Source of the DNA: Monosporascus cannonballus
Lineage: Eukaryota > Ascomycota > Sordariomycetes > Xylariales
Reading direction: 5' to 3'
Length of the DNA: 64,000 nucleotides
Assembly (NCBI GenBank): GCA_004154925.1
Contig: QJNS01000041.1
Span: 294,237 to 358,236, forward strand
The number at the start of each line of letters is the position of its first letter. Position 1 is the first letter of the stretch. The position numbers were made by a program, and so were the translations under genes. Of the stretch, positions 1 through 12,600 are shown in pieces. Under the pieces are notes generated by a model. That model searched no databases. It was given only the letters and a program-made list of their open reading frames with translations, and was not told the DNA's origin.

Positions 1-386
1 CCTTAAGTAATTCTTTTTTGGCAAAACGTTCTTAAAAGTTTAGCCGATCCTTTTCAGTTATTAACCGATAATGCTCGATTTCGGAAAAACCAAAAAAATC
101 ATAAAGACCCCCGTAAGCCGTACAAAAAGAACATTTCCCTAAATTATGATAAACTTTGCAAATTTTATTCGCAAATTTGCAGCAAAAATAAAAAACATTT
201 AAAAATATAATAAAATCGAAACGGTTAATATGTTTTAAAAAAATAAAAATATTAATACGTTTACGAAACCGAGATTTTTTAATACGACCAGACATATTAA
301 ATATAAAGGAGGAAAAGTTACTTACCAAAAATAACAAACGGACGAATTAATCTTTAGGGATAAAAATCCTGGAAAAAGAAAGATCG
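1..386 (+). mobile_element. 3' end of a Ty3/gypsy family A element (truncated by window edge)
   Basis: This stretch aligns by eye with 55740-56127, the 3' non-coding part of the complete family A element further right. Shared blocks include the ACGTTTACGAAACCGAGATTTTTTAATACGAC-like segment near 255-290, the AAAAGTTACTTA block near 313 and the purine-rich tract GGAAAAAGAAAGATCG just before the LTR at 387. The coding part lies to the left of the window. No intact frame is present; the open frame on the minus strand (32-337) is antisense to the element and not a gene. Confidence 0.75.
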
Positions 387-852
387 TATTATGGCTTAGC
401 AGCCTTAACTTTTCCAAACAGTCGGGAAACTTAAAAGCTCAGGCCCCCGACTATGCCAAAAGGGTTACGTAACTAGCTTAAAGAAACTTAATATACTTAA
501 TTAATGTTATAAGGACTTGGCGCTTTAAACCAGTTAAGCCAGGAAATGGGCTTAAAAGGGCTTAAAGGTACTTAAGGGGGACAATTTACCAAAGGATATT
601 TTGAGCTAATTTAAATAACTTAAGCCAAAATAAGGATATATACATTTATTATTTCCATAGCCTGGATAGCTTTAGCTTATAACATTTATTAATACTAATC
701 GTTTGTAATTAACAATTCGTTACCCAAAACGCCTTTGGTATTACGAAAAGTAATACGTTACTGTATTTATTGCTCAAAATCCTACGATACTCCTGTTAAC
801 ATAAACCCGTCGACTTAGGTTTAATAGTTGGTTAATTAGCCTAGCCGTCACA
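387..852 (+). repeat. Family A 3' LTR, long variant
   Basis: It starts TATTATGG (a TG start after G-to-A change) directly after the polypurine tract and ends CCTAGCCGTCACA. It matches the LTRs at 49744-50161 and 56128-56546, but is 466 bp instead of about 418 because of extra sequence in its first half (roughly 480-600). The adjoining sequence at its left belongs to the same element, so this is a 3' LTR and not a solo LTR. Confidence 0.8.
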
Positions 853-2137
853 TTAGATATTTACTTAATAATAAAAAAAATCGCTAACATACGCTTAAAA
901 TAATTCGAAATACGTGGTCCCAAATTAATCTCCGTTTTATAACTAAGCTTATTAAGTTATTTCCCAAAAGATTAAAAGTTGTACGCCGGGCCTATAGATA
1001 ATATATAAGATATTATTTGCCGGATTTAAGGCTTTATAATAATATATAGCATTTACGTATTAATTTCAAATTAGTAAAGATATTTATAAATGAAATTATG
1101 TGATCTAATTAAGAGCGGAGTGGATTGGATAGGGTGAACGAATTTTATTGGCGCATAAGTGTATCGTGCAAATTATATCGTGTAATAATTTTCTGTTTAT
1201 TTGGCTTAGCTTGAAAAATATAACTTGAACCCAAATATACCGTGCATAAATAATTATTATTATAAAGATTTTGTAACGAATTATTTATATAAAATTATAT
1301 AAAAACATATTATAATTATTTAATCAAAACTATTTAGAAATATTTCATTAATTTTAAAAAAACTAAATAACACAAAAAAGTCGTATAAATATCCGATGAA
1401 AAGGTTGTATACTTAAAATACTTAAATTCTTATAAAAAACACAAATTTTAATAGATAATTAAAAAACGTTTAATTATTAATCGACGGTTATAAATTCAAT
1501 CTTATTTTCAAAACCGTATTAGTTTAAAACTTAGTTTATTTTATAAATGTATAAAATGTAAAATATTTTAATTAAAATTTAAACAAAGAAATAGCTGAAT
1601 ATTTTTTAATATTATAAAAACTGTATGTACAAGTTAAAATATTAATATTTTATAAACCGTTGCTAACTTACTTAAAAATATTAAAACTTTTAACGCCAAA
1701 TATCGTCGATACCTAACAATTAACACCTTGTAGCTAAGTAGCCAAACATCTAATACCAATCCCAAATTAGTAATCAAAAATCTTCACGCAACTTACCGTA
1801 TCATTAAAGTTAATTTATCTTAAACTACGAAACGATATTTTATTATCGACATTTATAAAAAAGGCTACTACCGAATTAATTAACAACGACGAAAAAGCTC
1901 GTAAATTAACTCTAATAGATAACGAAACAAAACGTATAAAAAGTTAAAAAGTTATTTACTAGATAAAAACAAGAAAAACCGCCTTTTATTTTACTAAGTA
2001 AAAAAGATTCTCGAACGGAAACAATACGCAGAAAAAACTAAAAAAATATAAACGGTAAAAACAAAAGAAATCATCATAACGTAAAACTGCTTAATTAGCA
2101 AACGTATTAGAAAAAAATATAAAATAAAAAGGCCGTC
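853..2137. other. AT-rich relic, possibly the tail of a pogo-type transposase
   Basis: No intact gene. Around 1090-1240 a GC-richer patch has a repeated ATATCGTGCA-like motif (near 1152, 1172 and 1226). From about 1700 to 2100 the plus strand reads in patches as a basic, Lys-rich, Glu-rich tail with stops, reminiscent of the charged C-terminal tail of Fot1/pogo transposases, but no catalytic motif is visible. The identification is weak. Confidence 0.3.
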
Positions 2138-2458
2138 TGTGACGGCTAGGCGATTTAACCAACTATTAAACCTAAGTCGTACGGGTTTATATTGACAGGA
2201 GTATCGTGGGATCCTAAGCAATGGATATAGTAACTAGTCGCGTCTCGTAATACTAAGAATATCTTGAGTAACGAAGTGTTATTTGATGGAAGCTGCTGCT
2301 ATTTAAACTATGGAAATAACGAACGTATATATCTTGATCCGGCTCACTGGCTCACCACCAGTGAGTTGGTGATCCGTCACGTGACCTGACCCACTTGGTT
2401 TTCTTGGCTGTTCCTATTGCGACCGTTTCTGGAGGCCGTGGCTTGTTAGAACGTGACA
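2138..2458 (-). repeat. Family A solo LTR with target-site duplication
   Basis: It begins TGTGACGGCTAGGCG and ends AACGTGACA, so it is oriented opposite to the LTR at 387. It is flanked by CCGTC (2133-2137) and TCGTC (2459-2463), a 5-bp target duplication differing by one C/T transition. No internal element sequence lies on either side, so this is a solo LTR left by LTR-LTR recombination. At 321 bp it is shorter than other copies and its right half is GC-rich and barely mutated, including a hairpin-like CACTGGCTCACCACCAGTG segment near 2344-2362. Confidence 0.85.
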
Positions 2459-2463
2459 TCGTC

Positions 2464-2600
2464 CTAATAATGCGAATTTATAAAAAAAAATCGATAATAA
2501 ATCGTTGACATATTAAAGAGTTTAATACATGTAAAAACAGCTAATTAAAGCTATTTAACGAGACTAAATAATTGTAAAAAGAAAATTATTAAAATTTATC
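2464..2600. other. AT-rich spacer
   Basis: Nothing recognisable. It lies between the family A solo LTR and the outer edge of the family B LTR; the exact outer edge of the latter cannot be fixed by eye. Confidence 0.4.
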
Positions 2601-3012
2601 TTATATTTTCCTATATACTAAAGCTTTATACTTTGGCATATAGGCTTATAGTTTTTATTTTAACGTATTTTATAATTACATCATATAGAAAAGCGTTTAG
2701 AAATAACATTATAAAAGTATAAGCGGCTCCGTATTATAAGCGAAGTAAGTTAAAGTTTTAGAAACTATTTCGAAAAACTAAAATAGAATATTAAAGATTG
2801 GATAGAATTTGTAAAAGGTGACGAAATGGTTGTACGGGGTAACGTAAGTAAGATAACAAGTTTTCACTTATTATAAATTACCAATTATAAGGTACGTATA
2901 ATTATATAAATATAATTACTTTGCTATTTTTTTATTTAAAGATTTGAAAATTTTCTAATTACTTATAGCTGGAAATCCGATTATTATAATCGTAATCGTA
3001 AAATCTTTAATA
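2600..3012 (-). repeat. Family B LTR, 3' copy of the left element (outer edge approximate)
   Basis: The plus strand ends at AATCTTTAATA (3012), which in element orientation is a TG-type start mutated to TA. It matches, in opposite orientation, the sequence from 29792 onward, and in the same orientation the copy ending at 16277, where the end is the less mutated TCTCTAACA. A purine-rich tract (reverse complement of the CTTTTTTCTCTTTCC at 3017-3031) lies directly inside, as expected for the polypurine tract before a 3' LTR. A conserved short palindrome GGTTATAATAACC-like core sits near 2978-2990. The outer edge is a guess. Confidence 0.55.
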
Positions 3013-3299
3013 AATGCTTTTTTCTCTTTCCAAAAAAATAACAGTATAACGTACGATATTACAATTAACTCAGCTAATTCTAATTGTCTAAACAAAAGAT
3101 TAATACTTAATATTTATTTGTGAATATTAATGTAAATTTTGAAATCCGTAATTATTAATATAAGATATATTTTGCTATGAAAACTTACGCGATTTTTAAC
3201 AATTATATACGTTTTTCAATTATTTTAACGGGTTATTTATTATTTTTATACGTAAATATAAATTACTACGAAATATTTCGTTATTTTTAACGATCAATA

Positions 3300-5640
3300 C
3301 ATAAGTATTGCGTATTTATTATTCAATATTCTTAATAATATTTTCGATAATTTAAAATTTATATAACGTAATTTTAATATAATATATTAAATTATTTTTT
3401 GTGATATAATCGTAATTTTTACATTAATTATTTTAATAATTATTTCGGTCTTATCCTTGATCTTTTTTTAACAATTTAGAAAATTACATTTATATCGGCA
3501 AAAGTGATTTTAATAATTTTAAAAACATTTTTATTAAAAACTTCGTTCATTTTATCAAATCTTTTTAAAATACGAACATATGATTATAAAAATCTTTATT
3601 ATTATTAATAGTAATATATATTTTCATTACGATAAAAATAACTTAATATAAATTATAATATTTTATATTTATGAAATATTGATTATTATTATTATTAATA
3701 TAAAGTTTTAAATCATAATATTTATTAAATATTATAACCGTTTTAACCGTATAATATTATAGTACGTTTCGTCATTTTTATAAATTTTATAAATACGTTT
3801 TACGGTATTTTAAACGAATTTTAAATACGGATATTCTGTGAAGGTTTTAAGCGTAAATTTATTGAAAAATTAATCAATTTTCTTAATAATTTCTGCTAGA
3901 AAACGAGCGTTTTTACCGTATTTATTATAAATTCGGTTATAATATACGGTCGAATTAATATTTTGTTTTTTTATTATAATATTTTTCTTTTACCGTTATT
4001 AATAATTAAAAATAATGTTAATTTAATTTTTAATTTTCTGGACAGAGACTTAGGATTATTAAACGAAAAGTATTTTTTTTACACTTTTTTAAAAAAAAAT
4101 TAATTTTTTTCTTACAGAGATTAACTTTTTAACCGGAATAGTTTTACCGGCATAAAAAGTTTAACGAGTATTACGTTTTTATTAATTAAGATATCGGACG
4201 ATAAATTCGAATTTTTGCCGGTACGGATAATTTTATTAATTTCGAAAAGTTTATCGGGTATTCCGTTTTTATTAACGAAAATTTCGAAAAACGAGTTTAA
4301 AGATTTGCTGATAAGAATAATTTTATCAATAATGGAAATTTTAGCAGATTCTTTTATTATTAATTAAACTTTCGGATATTGAATTTATAGTTTTATCGTT
4401 AAGGATCTTTTTATTAATAGGAGCAATTTTGACTGTTATTATTCTTTCGTTAACAAAATTATTAAATATAAAGTTTTCGAAAACGTTAATATTGTTATCG
4501 TTCGATTTATTAACGTTATTAAAATTGGACAATTTAAAAACCAATATATTAATTATCCTAAATATTTATTGTTTTCGCAGAATTTATTATAACTTATGCG
4601 AAATAAATGCGATTTTCGTTTTAAAGTATTACTTTATGATTGCTTTTAATAATAAAATAATTATTTACGTTGTTAGTAAAATCATTAATATTTTTTATCG
4701 TTTTCATTTATAAAGTTTAAATTTAGCATTATAACATTAGTATTATTTATATAAATAATAATTTGATTTAAATTCTTAACTAAAACAACCTTTTAAATTA
4801 ATATAATCCAATCATTAATAGTATTAAATTTTAATTATTTTAATTTTAGTTATTAATATTTGTTTCGTCTGTATTACATTTATTTTATATATCTCTAAAT
4901 TTAGTAATTTGGAAGTTTTTTTAAACCTTTCGAATTCTAAATAAATAACCATTAAAAAAACTCTTTTAATAATTTTTACGCCGAATATTATAAGTAATAT
5001 ATTATGTCGAATATTTTAAAATAATAAAATAAACGAATGTTTTATTAGGTTTAACGGTAAAAACAATTAAAAAACAGGAAATTAGTAATTTCAATAAGAA
5101 ATTATTAAAATAAACGAGAATTCTTACCAAAACAATATTTTTTTTTAAATATATAGAATTTTTTAATATTACCGATCGTACTTTTAGAATAATATAACAT
5201 TTTCTAAAAACAATGTTAACCGTAAACAGTTATTTATAATTTATAATCTAATTTTTATTACAACCTTTAAAATAAAATAAAATAATAAGATTATATATAT
5301 ATATATATATACTTAATTAAAAAAGATTTAACGAAAATTAATATTAATCTTTTATTATATTTTCTTTTTCTAGGAAGGAAAAAATGTAATTACGCATTTA
5401 TTATCCGTTATTTTAATTTGTTAAAATAGATTAAACTTTTTTAATATTCGGCGGAATAATTAAGTATTTTATTTCATATTTGGGAATTATTGTATTAATT
5501 ATAACGAATTTTTTTCAACGTTAATCATCGTTTTTAACCATGTTACCTATTTATTTAAGAATATATTTCACGTATAAACTATTTTATATTAACAAATTTT
5601 GCTGTTAACGATATCAACATAATTTATAAACGAAACGCTT
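3300..5640 (-). pseudogene. Degraded extra coding region downstream of integrase, family B
   Basis: The reverse strand reads as patches of protein between stops, best from 4545 down to about 4060 (for example the stretch NNFVNERIITVKIAP). The same patches occur on the plus strand at 28140-28620 (SFVNEETITVKIARFSK). Two separately mutated copies agreeing at the protein level in one frame suggest it was once coding. No domain is recognised. It could be the C-terminal extension of Pol or an additional ORF between integrase and the LTR. A run of alternating AT occurs at about 5287-5310. Confidence 0.4.
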
Positions 5641-5642
5641 AT

Positions 5643-7469
5643 ACAAGCGAAACGCTCACTTTAAGCACTTCATTGCACATATTTAGTTTCTCAATAACTA
5701 CACCATACTTAAATCAATTAAAATTATTCGGAAAAACTTTTATCAAACGTATTTATTACTTCTTAAAAAGTACACGCATTATATCCGGGCTTATTCTAAA
5801 CGCCACAGCACTGTTCCTTTTTTACAACCCTTTTACAACAATTACCTTCCGCTATTATTTCCTATGTTAATTCGCCATTACTCTTTTTTCCGGCCCGGAA
5901 AACCTCCCCTTTCTAAAAAGAAAATAACCCTCCTTTTTAAAGACGTTTGTTTTTAGTTTTTCGACTCTTACTAAAAATATGATTAGTTTCGCAAAAGCAA
6001 CCAAATTTATTGTGAAGAAAGATAACCTTATACAGTAAATAATATATACTATTAGCCAAATATTTTACCGTTTCGATTATAGTTATCGGCGAACTACCTT
6101 AATAATTTATAATTTTACTTTTTAAATAATTAAATTATAAAACTATTTTTTCGAAGATTTTAAGAATTTTGGGTTTAAAATAAAAGGATGAAAATAAGGG
6201 GAAAACGGTCGGTATTCGAAAAGGTTATCGGATATCTAATTACGAAATAATATATTCGGAGTTTAATAAAAATAAAGCTAGTATTACGGAAATCGGCATT
6301 AATATTTTCGAGCATTATAAACGTTTTAAAACGTTTCGTAAAAATTAATAAAAACTTTTCCTTAATGATATATCTATTATAACACCTTATAAAACTTTCG
6401 ATATAACGACCGTAAGCTCGTTTAAACAGAAAAAATATGCTATATTAAAAAACCAAACGTTATAAAAAATAAAACGGTATACAAAACGTAATAATATGGT
6501 ATTCCTTATAATACTTTTCACATTGTATCGAATAATAACTTTTATAATAATTAAAGATAAAAAGGTTTTTAATACCTTTTATACGCGCTTTGATATATTT
6601 GTCGAAATATTTAACCTAATCTAAACCTAAAGCGTTCGTTAACCAGCCGTTATTACTTATAGTAATTTTTCAATCGCGTAATATAGATGTATTACGGTAC
6701 CAGCAAACAAAATAATTTTGCCCACTATAATAATATACGGCGAGAAGGCCTAGCCTTAAAAACTAGCGGCTTAAATAACCGTAGCCCATTTTTTACTACC
6801 TTATTAGGTCTATCTAGATCTCCCACGCCTTTTGACGCTTATAACTACTATGTCCGACGCCATTATTAGCCCTATCAAAAAGCCAGTTTCGTCGAAGTTA
6901 TATATATCTTTTTTCGAAATGCCGTATTTCGTAATTGTATTTTGTATAAATTCGAATTATTTTCGAAATATTTTTATATCCTTATATATAACCTTCTTGT
7001 AATCGATTTTTCGATTTAAACGTATTTTTACTTTATTTTGCCGTTTAACAAAATTCGACGTCCAGTTAACGCCGACGTATCTCGTATCGCATTTATATAA
7101 AAGTATATTGGCTATATTTTTAATTTTTTTAAGTTAAGAAAAAAATGTTCCCCAATCGAAATCGGAAATATATTTAATAATAATTTGCTTTTCGGAATCG
7201 GTTAAATTTCGCGAATTAAGGGATATATCGCGTCGTATAGATTTACATTAAATTCGTTTGCATAAAGTTATTTTCGAAATAATATATATGGTTATAAGCT
7301 TTTAATAGCCAATACGAAAATTAAGTCTTTGAGCATATATAACAAGATTTAATCGTATTTCTTTTAAAGTTTCAAATACATTATTGTATTAAAAAATATA
7401 TAGGTAAAATAAGATAATTAAAATGTCAAATCTAAGTAAGGGCGTTGTTTATATAGACGCTTCGCTTGT
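5643..7469 (-). mobile_element. Fot1/pogo-type DNA transposon, copy 1
   Basis: The ends are inverted: ACAAGCGAAACGCTC at 5643 and, reverse-complemented, ACAAGCGAAGCGTC at 7469. The length of 1.83 kb fits the Fot1 class of fungal Tc1/mariner-pogo elements. The left flank is TA; the right flank reads TG, so the TA duplication is not perfect. It lies inside the family B element and interrupts the region downstream of its integrase. Confidence 0.7.
5760..7290 (-). pseudogene. Fot1/pogo transposase (DDE_1 class), many stops
   Basis: On the minus strand, N-terminal helix-turn-helix-like sequence (about 7290-7050) is followed by a readable catalytic start NFDETGFLIGLIMASDIVV (about 6890-6830), the first acidic residue of the DDE triad in its usual NxDETGF context. 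It is followed by a WATVIQAA-like strand and further DDE-domain sequence with a G-W-L-T/N segment near 6650. A C-terminal cysteine cluster with GYNAC (from a CCHC knuckle of type GHNARTC) is visible near 5790. The frame is interrupted by frameshifts and by TAA/TAG codons derivable from CAA/CAG/TGG. The transposase would cut and paste its own element in the nucleus; this copy is dead. The open frame on the other strand at 6687-6869 is antisense to it. Confidence 0.75.
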
Positions 7470-8159
7470 GAATTACGTTATCGAATTCTTATTTTTATTT
7501 ATTATCGTTTATAACCATAAAACCAGATTTTAGCTTTTTTTTGTTAAACGAAATGTTTCTTAATTTTGATTTATAAAGTTAAATTTCCGAACTTATAAGA
7601 TAAAGTTTTGAATTATAAGAGAAATTTAATTAATATATTTTATTATTGTTTTACTAATTATAAATAATTTTACTCGGACAAATAATTATTGCTGTTTAAA
7701 TTAACCTAATAAATAATGTTTTAAATATAATTTAAAATATGCGTTTTCGGGTTTCTCTACGTTTCGTTAAAATATATTAATTATCATAATATTTTTAGCA
7801 AATATATTAATAACATCCGTTAATTAAGTCGTATTTTACAGGAAATAGCTTTTGCGATATTTATTACAATATTTATAATTATTTTCCATGTTTTCGTTAA
7901 ATATATTTATTAATAAATTTAAGTAAAAAGCAATACTAATTTATTCGATAATATAATTATTATAACCATTATATTTATTTAAGTTTTATTATAAAATAAA
8001 TATTATGTTAGTCTATAAAATTTTAAATTTAATAATAATATAAAAACGTATAATAATTTTTACGGTTTAATTTTTTCTTTTTAATAAACGGTCGGTTTGT
8101 AAGTAATGTGATGTAAAAAAATAATTTAATTCCTAAAACGTCCTGAATTTTGTTGTATA

Positions 8160-8640
8160 TGACGGACGTAAACTGTGGATTTTTATCGATAATAATCGTA
8201 ATTAGTAATTTTTAATCGCCAACATATAATATTTTAACGTTATATTAACTTATTTTTTAATTATATACTGTAAATTATAGAATATTAATAAGGTTTTGTA
8301 TTAATTTTATTTAAAATTATATGTAAGTTATTTAAAAAGCTATATTTAAATGACGATCAAAACTATTTTTAATATTATTTTGGATATATTCGTGAAAAGA
8401 TTTATAATTATCGTATAATACGGAAATTTAATTAACAATTATAACGAAGATTTCAGTAATTTATTATCGTTAATTTATCTTTTCTTCGATAAATCAAATA
8501 AACAATGAAATATTTCGAAATTTTATAATCTTTATTTACGAAATAAATATTATATAAATTTTCTATTATATATTTTTTATCAAAATAATATTTATTATCG
8601 TCAATAACTTTTAATACGTCTTTAATACAAATATACACAA
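8160..8640 (-). pseudogene. Family B integrase, zinc-binding segment, copy 1
   Basis: Minus strand from about 8640: a helical KDVLKVIDDNKYYFDKK then IIENLYNIYFVNKDYKISKY and YLIYRRKDK. This fits the integrase H2C2 zinc-binding module, where HH and CC have become Y (CAT to TAT, TGT to TAT) and the end reads C-x2-C-x-RNK in intact proteins. The same segment on the plus strand at 25894-26040 keeps one cysteine (YLVCRQN). Downstream, to about 8160, is homologous to the start of the catalytic core but heavily broken. It would have acted on retrotransposon cDNA in the nucleus. Confidence 0.55.
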
Positions 8641-9690
8641 TATATAATCTCTTATACCAGTTAAATTTAATAGAATAAAAAAATTATGTTATATTTCGAA
8701 ATTTTTATACCGCTATTTTTAGCGCTTATTTACTTCTAATTTTTATAATACAGTATATATATATTTATATTTGTTATGTCATATTTTTCATTGGTACCTA
8801 TTTTAAAATTATTCTTTAAAACCGAAACAACTTAAACAACTATATGTATTTTTATTAGAAAATATTAAATTTTAAAGTTGTTCTATATATCATTTTTAAT
8901 TTATTTTATTCACTTTACGTTACTAGTAATTTTTAATTATAATATTATAATATTTTTAGCGTTATAATTATTTATTATTAATAACAGGTTTTAAAAATAT
9001 TATTAAAATTATCTATAAATTATTTATAAAATTATATTTTAACAAATTGTAAAAAAAGGTTTTAACATTATTCTCAAACATATTCGTAATAAAATTTATA
9101 TTTATCGCACAATACGGTAATTTGATAATTATTAATGATAATAATTTTTTAATACTTTATTTCGATTAATTTTGTTTTTTCGATATATCGAAAAAGAATT
9201 AAAATATTTTAAAATTGTGTAATATATTTTTGTAAAATACACCTTTCGTAAATTCTTTTTTTATATAGTTTCTGCCAAATAAAATTTTTCATCGTAAATA
9301 TGAAAAATATATAAACTCTTATAATTGTTAAATATGATATAATAAAAAAGATTATTTTGCAATTTAAACCATATATATCGCTACCCTTTATTTTATTTAT
9401 ATTTAATTTTTATAATAAGATATATACGTATGTATATCGATTATATATAATGTATGCTTCGATAATATACCTTTTGAAATCATTTTTTCAAATCGGGATA
9501 TTTTAAAAATAACTAATAGCTTTTTTTATTAAGAAATATTAAACGTTAATATCGTTATATATTTTATTTAATTCGTTCGTTTCGTTCAATTCTATTATTT
9601 TTTAATTTTTAAATGTCGTGAATATGCATAATAATATTTCCGATATTTTATTGATTTTTTTCGAAATATAATATATTTTTAATTTCAACT
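8230..9690. repeat. Diverged tandem duplication, unit about 730 bp
   Basis: Two consecutive blocks, roughly 8230-8960 and 8960-9690, can be aligned by eye over several anchors: the CGTATAATACGG/CGCACAATACGG motif at 8413 and 9106, the integrase segments, and TTTTTATAATA followed by an ATATATA run near 8736 and 9410. Edges are approximate. Confidence 0.4.
8700..9420 (-). pseudogene. Family B integrase, zinc-binding segment, copy 2
   Basis: The minus strand near 9340-9150 reads LYIFHIYDEKF, then VYFTKIYYTILKYF and SIYRKNKINR, the same layout as the segment at 8640-8450 but more diverged. DNA similarity continues downstream (compare 8385-8440 with 9085-9140). It is either half of a tandem duplication or part of a second nested family B copy. 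Confidence 0.45.
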
Positions 9691-12600
9691 ATAAAAAATA
9701 AATAATAATATTAAATAATTGCGAACTAATTACATTACGTTTTATTTTAAATAAATATATATATATAATATATATTCATATAAGAATATAATTAGTAAAA
9801 ATATTAAGTAGAAATAAATTTAATTAAACGAATTTGCGTAATTCCGTAAATTTCTTTATTATTATTATTGGCCTCTTTCAGCTAATCCGTAGTTTCTTTC
9901 CGTAATAAAAATTAAATGTAATATAAATAAAATATATTAAATCTTTATTTTCAATATGTCTTTTTAAAGATACTTTAATCGTTTGATTTATTAGCTAACT
10001 AGAAAATTATAAAATTGTATATTTTTTTATAATCGGTTTTTTTTCGAAAAAGAAAAATATTTTTTGGTATTAATACATAATATATTAGATATATACCTAA
10101 GTTTCAAATGTTTTTTAAATCTTTTTATTTTCTTAAAAGTAAAGTTAACTTTAAAAATATAATTTAAATTTATTTATATTAACGTATTAATTAGTAAGGT
10201 TTTTGAATTTTTAAATTCTGCTAGTAATTTAACCTTTTTATCTTTAAAAAACAATATTTTTACATTATATTCGATAGTTTTTTCACGTAACTATATTATT
10301 ATGTTTAAATAAGGTTTTGAAAAAATAAACGTATCGAGAAATATTAACTTTTTCAAACTATTATTTCGGCTATCTGTTTTGGAAATTCCATTTTTATTAA
10401 CGATATATTTAAACATACGGATTAGAAAAAAGGCGATGAAAAACCTTTTTACCTTAATATAAGATTACGTTTTATTTAATATATTTAATATAACGTATAA
10501 ATATTTTTTATGTTTATTAACGTTAATATTCAAAACGATATTATTATTACTAAATATATAAATAAAACGTTTATATAAGAACATCAACATATTTATAAAT
10601 CGTTAAGTAAATATAACGAAATCACGATACTTTATTAACATTACGTTAAACCTTCGTAATTTTCGATACTTAAAAAATATTATAAAGCTGCGATATTCTG
10701 AACGTATAAATAACTTAAGAAAGCTAATTATATTATAAAACTAAGGTATATTTTAATAAATATACGACGAGTATAATCATTTTATTTAAAAGTTAAACAT
10801 TAATATTTCACACCTTCTTTTTATATTTATTATTTACTTTTTTTATAAAACGAAAATTGCAACCGTTATTACAATAAGTTCGTTTTAAAACGATATCTTT
10901 TCCTTAGATATATAATACGTTACATATGAATCGATATAAGTTATCTTTATTATATTTCCATGAAGTTAATACGTATTTTATTCTTTTCAGATATTAATAT
11001 TATATATTTATTTCGGTAAATGTTATAATTATCGATTAATTAACGTATTTCAGTATGAATAAAATAATCGTAACTTATGCTAATAACATTATATTTAAAT
11101 TTAATTAATAATATATTTATTATTTTTAATACCATTTAAAAAGGTATAAAATTCGAAAAGTAAACCCTTGTTGCTTTTTACGTTATTTTCGCCATTTTTA
11201 ATAAGAAAATAAGTTTTTTTAATTAAATTAACTTATTTTTTAAGGTAAATCCGAGTTTTTAATATCAATTAACGTTATATTAATTTGCTAACTAAGTGTT
11301 TTTAATACCGATATTATTACATATTGTATTAATCTTTTAGTTTTTTCGAATAATAAAACTTTATATTTTAAGATTATAAAAGATAGCTTTTTTAAACTTG
11401 AACTTATCAAATAACAATTAAAAATATCCGAGTAATTTGCTGTTCTATATAATGGTTAAAGTATACTATTTCCATTATTTAAGTTAACAAATTTAATATA
11501 ATTAACGAAAATAATTGCTGTTATTAGAGTAAGTGTTATTATTATATTAGTTACGATAATCTTTCGGTAGGTCAATTTTACGTTTACCGCCTTAAGAGGT
11601 TTTTTCTTTATTTTTTAACTAAAAGTTAACTAGAAAATATACCTTTTTTTAACGAAATTAGTTTTTATCTTATAGTAAACGAAAAGCTGGATATTTAATT
11701 ATATCTTAAGCTTAAAAGTATTAATAATACTCTCTTTTACAATAAATAATTATTTATTTATATATTTATAAAAGTTCTAAAATTAACACTTTTAACGTAA
11801 ATCAGGTCTAGTTTGATAAATTTAGAAATTTTAATATATTTAATTACTTATTTTAAATCGACTAACATTATAAAGTTATTAATATTTATATAAACGATAG
11901 TTAATTACATATTAATAATAATTTTAAATTTTATTTTTAAATATAACTCTTTTCGTAATAACGTGTTCATTATTACGTTCGAATTAATTTCAATGATTTA
12001 TTCGTTATTAAGAATGAAATATATCGTTATTTTAAAATTAGTTATTTTTAATGCGACTTTGAAAAGAATTTGTGAATCGTATCTTTTTAAATATTATTAC
12101 CTTTTTTTTGTTAAATACTTTTTTTGTAAATAACGGATAAGGAAATTTTTCGAATTATATTGAATTCTATATCGTTAATATATGAAATTTGTGTTTTTAT
12201 TATATATTAATCTTACTTTATTAAATTCCTGAAAATATACGAAATATATATTGTTTACGATGTAATACCTTTCGTATATTTACTGTTCTTTGTACTTTTA
12301 TTTTAATTTCGTTTTTTAAAATTAGTCTAATTATTAATTTATAAAGTGATATAATAATTTTCGGTATTTTCTTCGTATTTTCTTATAGATATCCTATTAA
12401 CAAAAATATAAATTTTGCTTTAATATAAAAATGTTTGGTTAAATTTGCGATGTTATTTAAAATGTTGTTAAAATTATTTCGATTTAATTAGTTTAAACGT
12501 ATATCATGTTTTTATTATTATCGATGACGTAATTTCTTATATTATCAATTTATTAATTAATTTGTTTTTAAATTATTTCGTAAATTTAAGTTAAATTAAT

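Noticed and set aside
32..2221. Minus-strand open frames at 32-337 and 1994-2221
   Set aside because: Antisense to the 3' end of a family A element and across the start of a solo LTR; no domain and no independent coding signal.
4429..4713. 94-codon plus-strand frame
   Set aside because: The opposite strand agrees with the right family B copy at the protein level; this frame is its shadow and rich in AT-driven Ile/Leu/Lys codons.
5673..6869. Plus-strand open frames 5673-5870 and 6687-6869
   Set aside because: They are antisense to the Fot1/pogo transposase read on the minus strand with conserved motifs.
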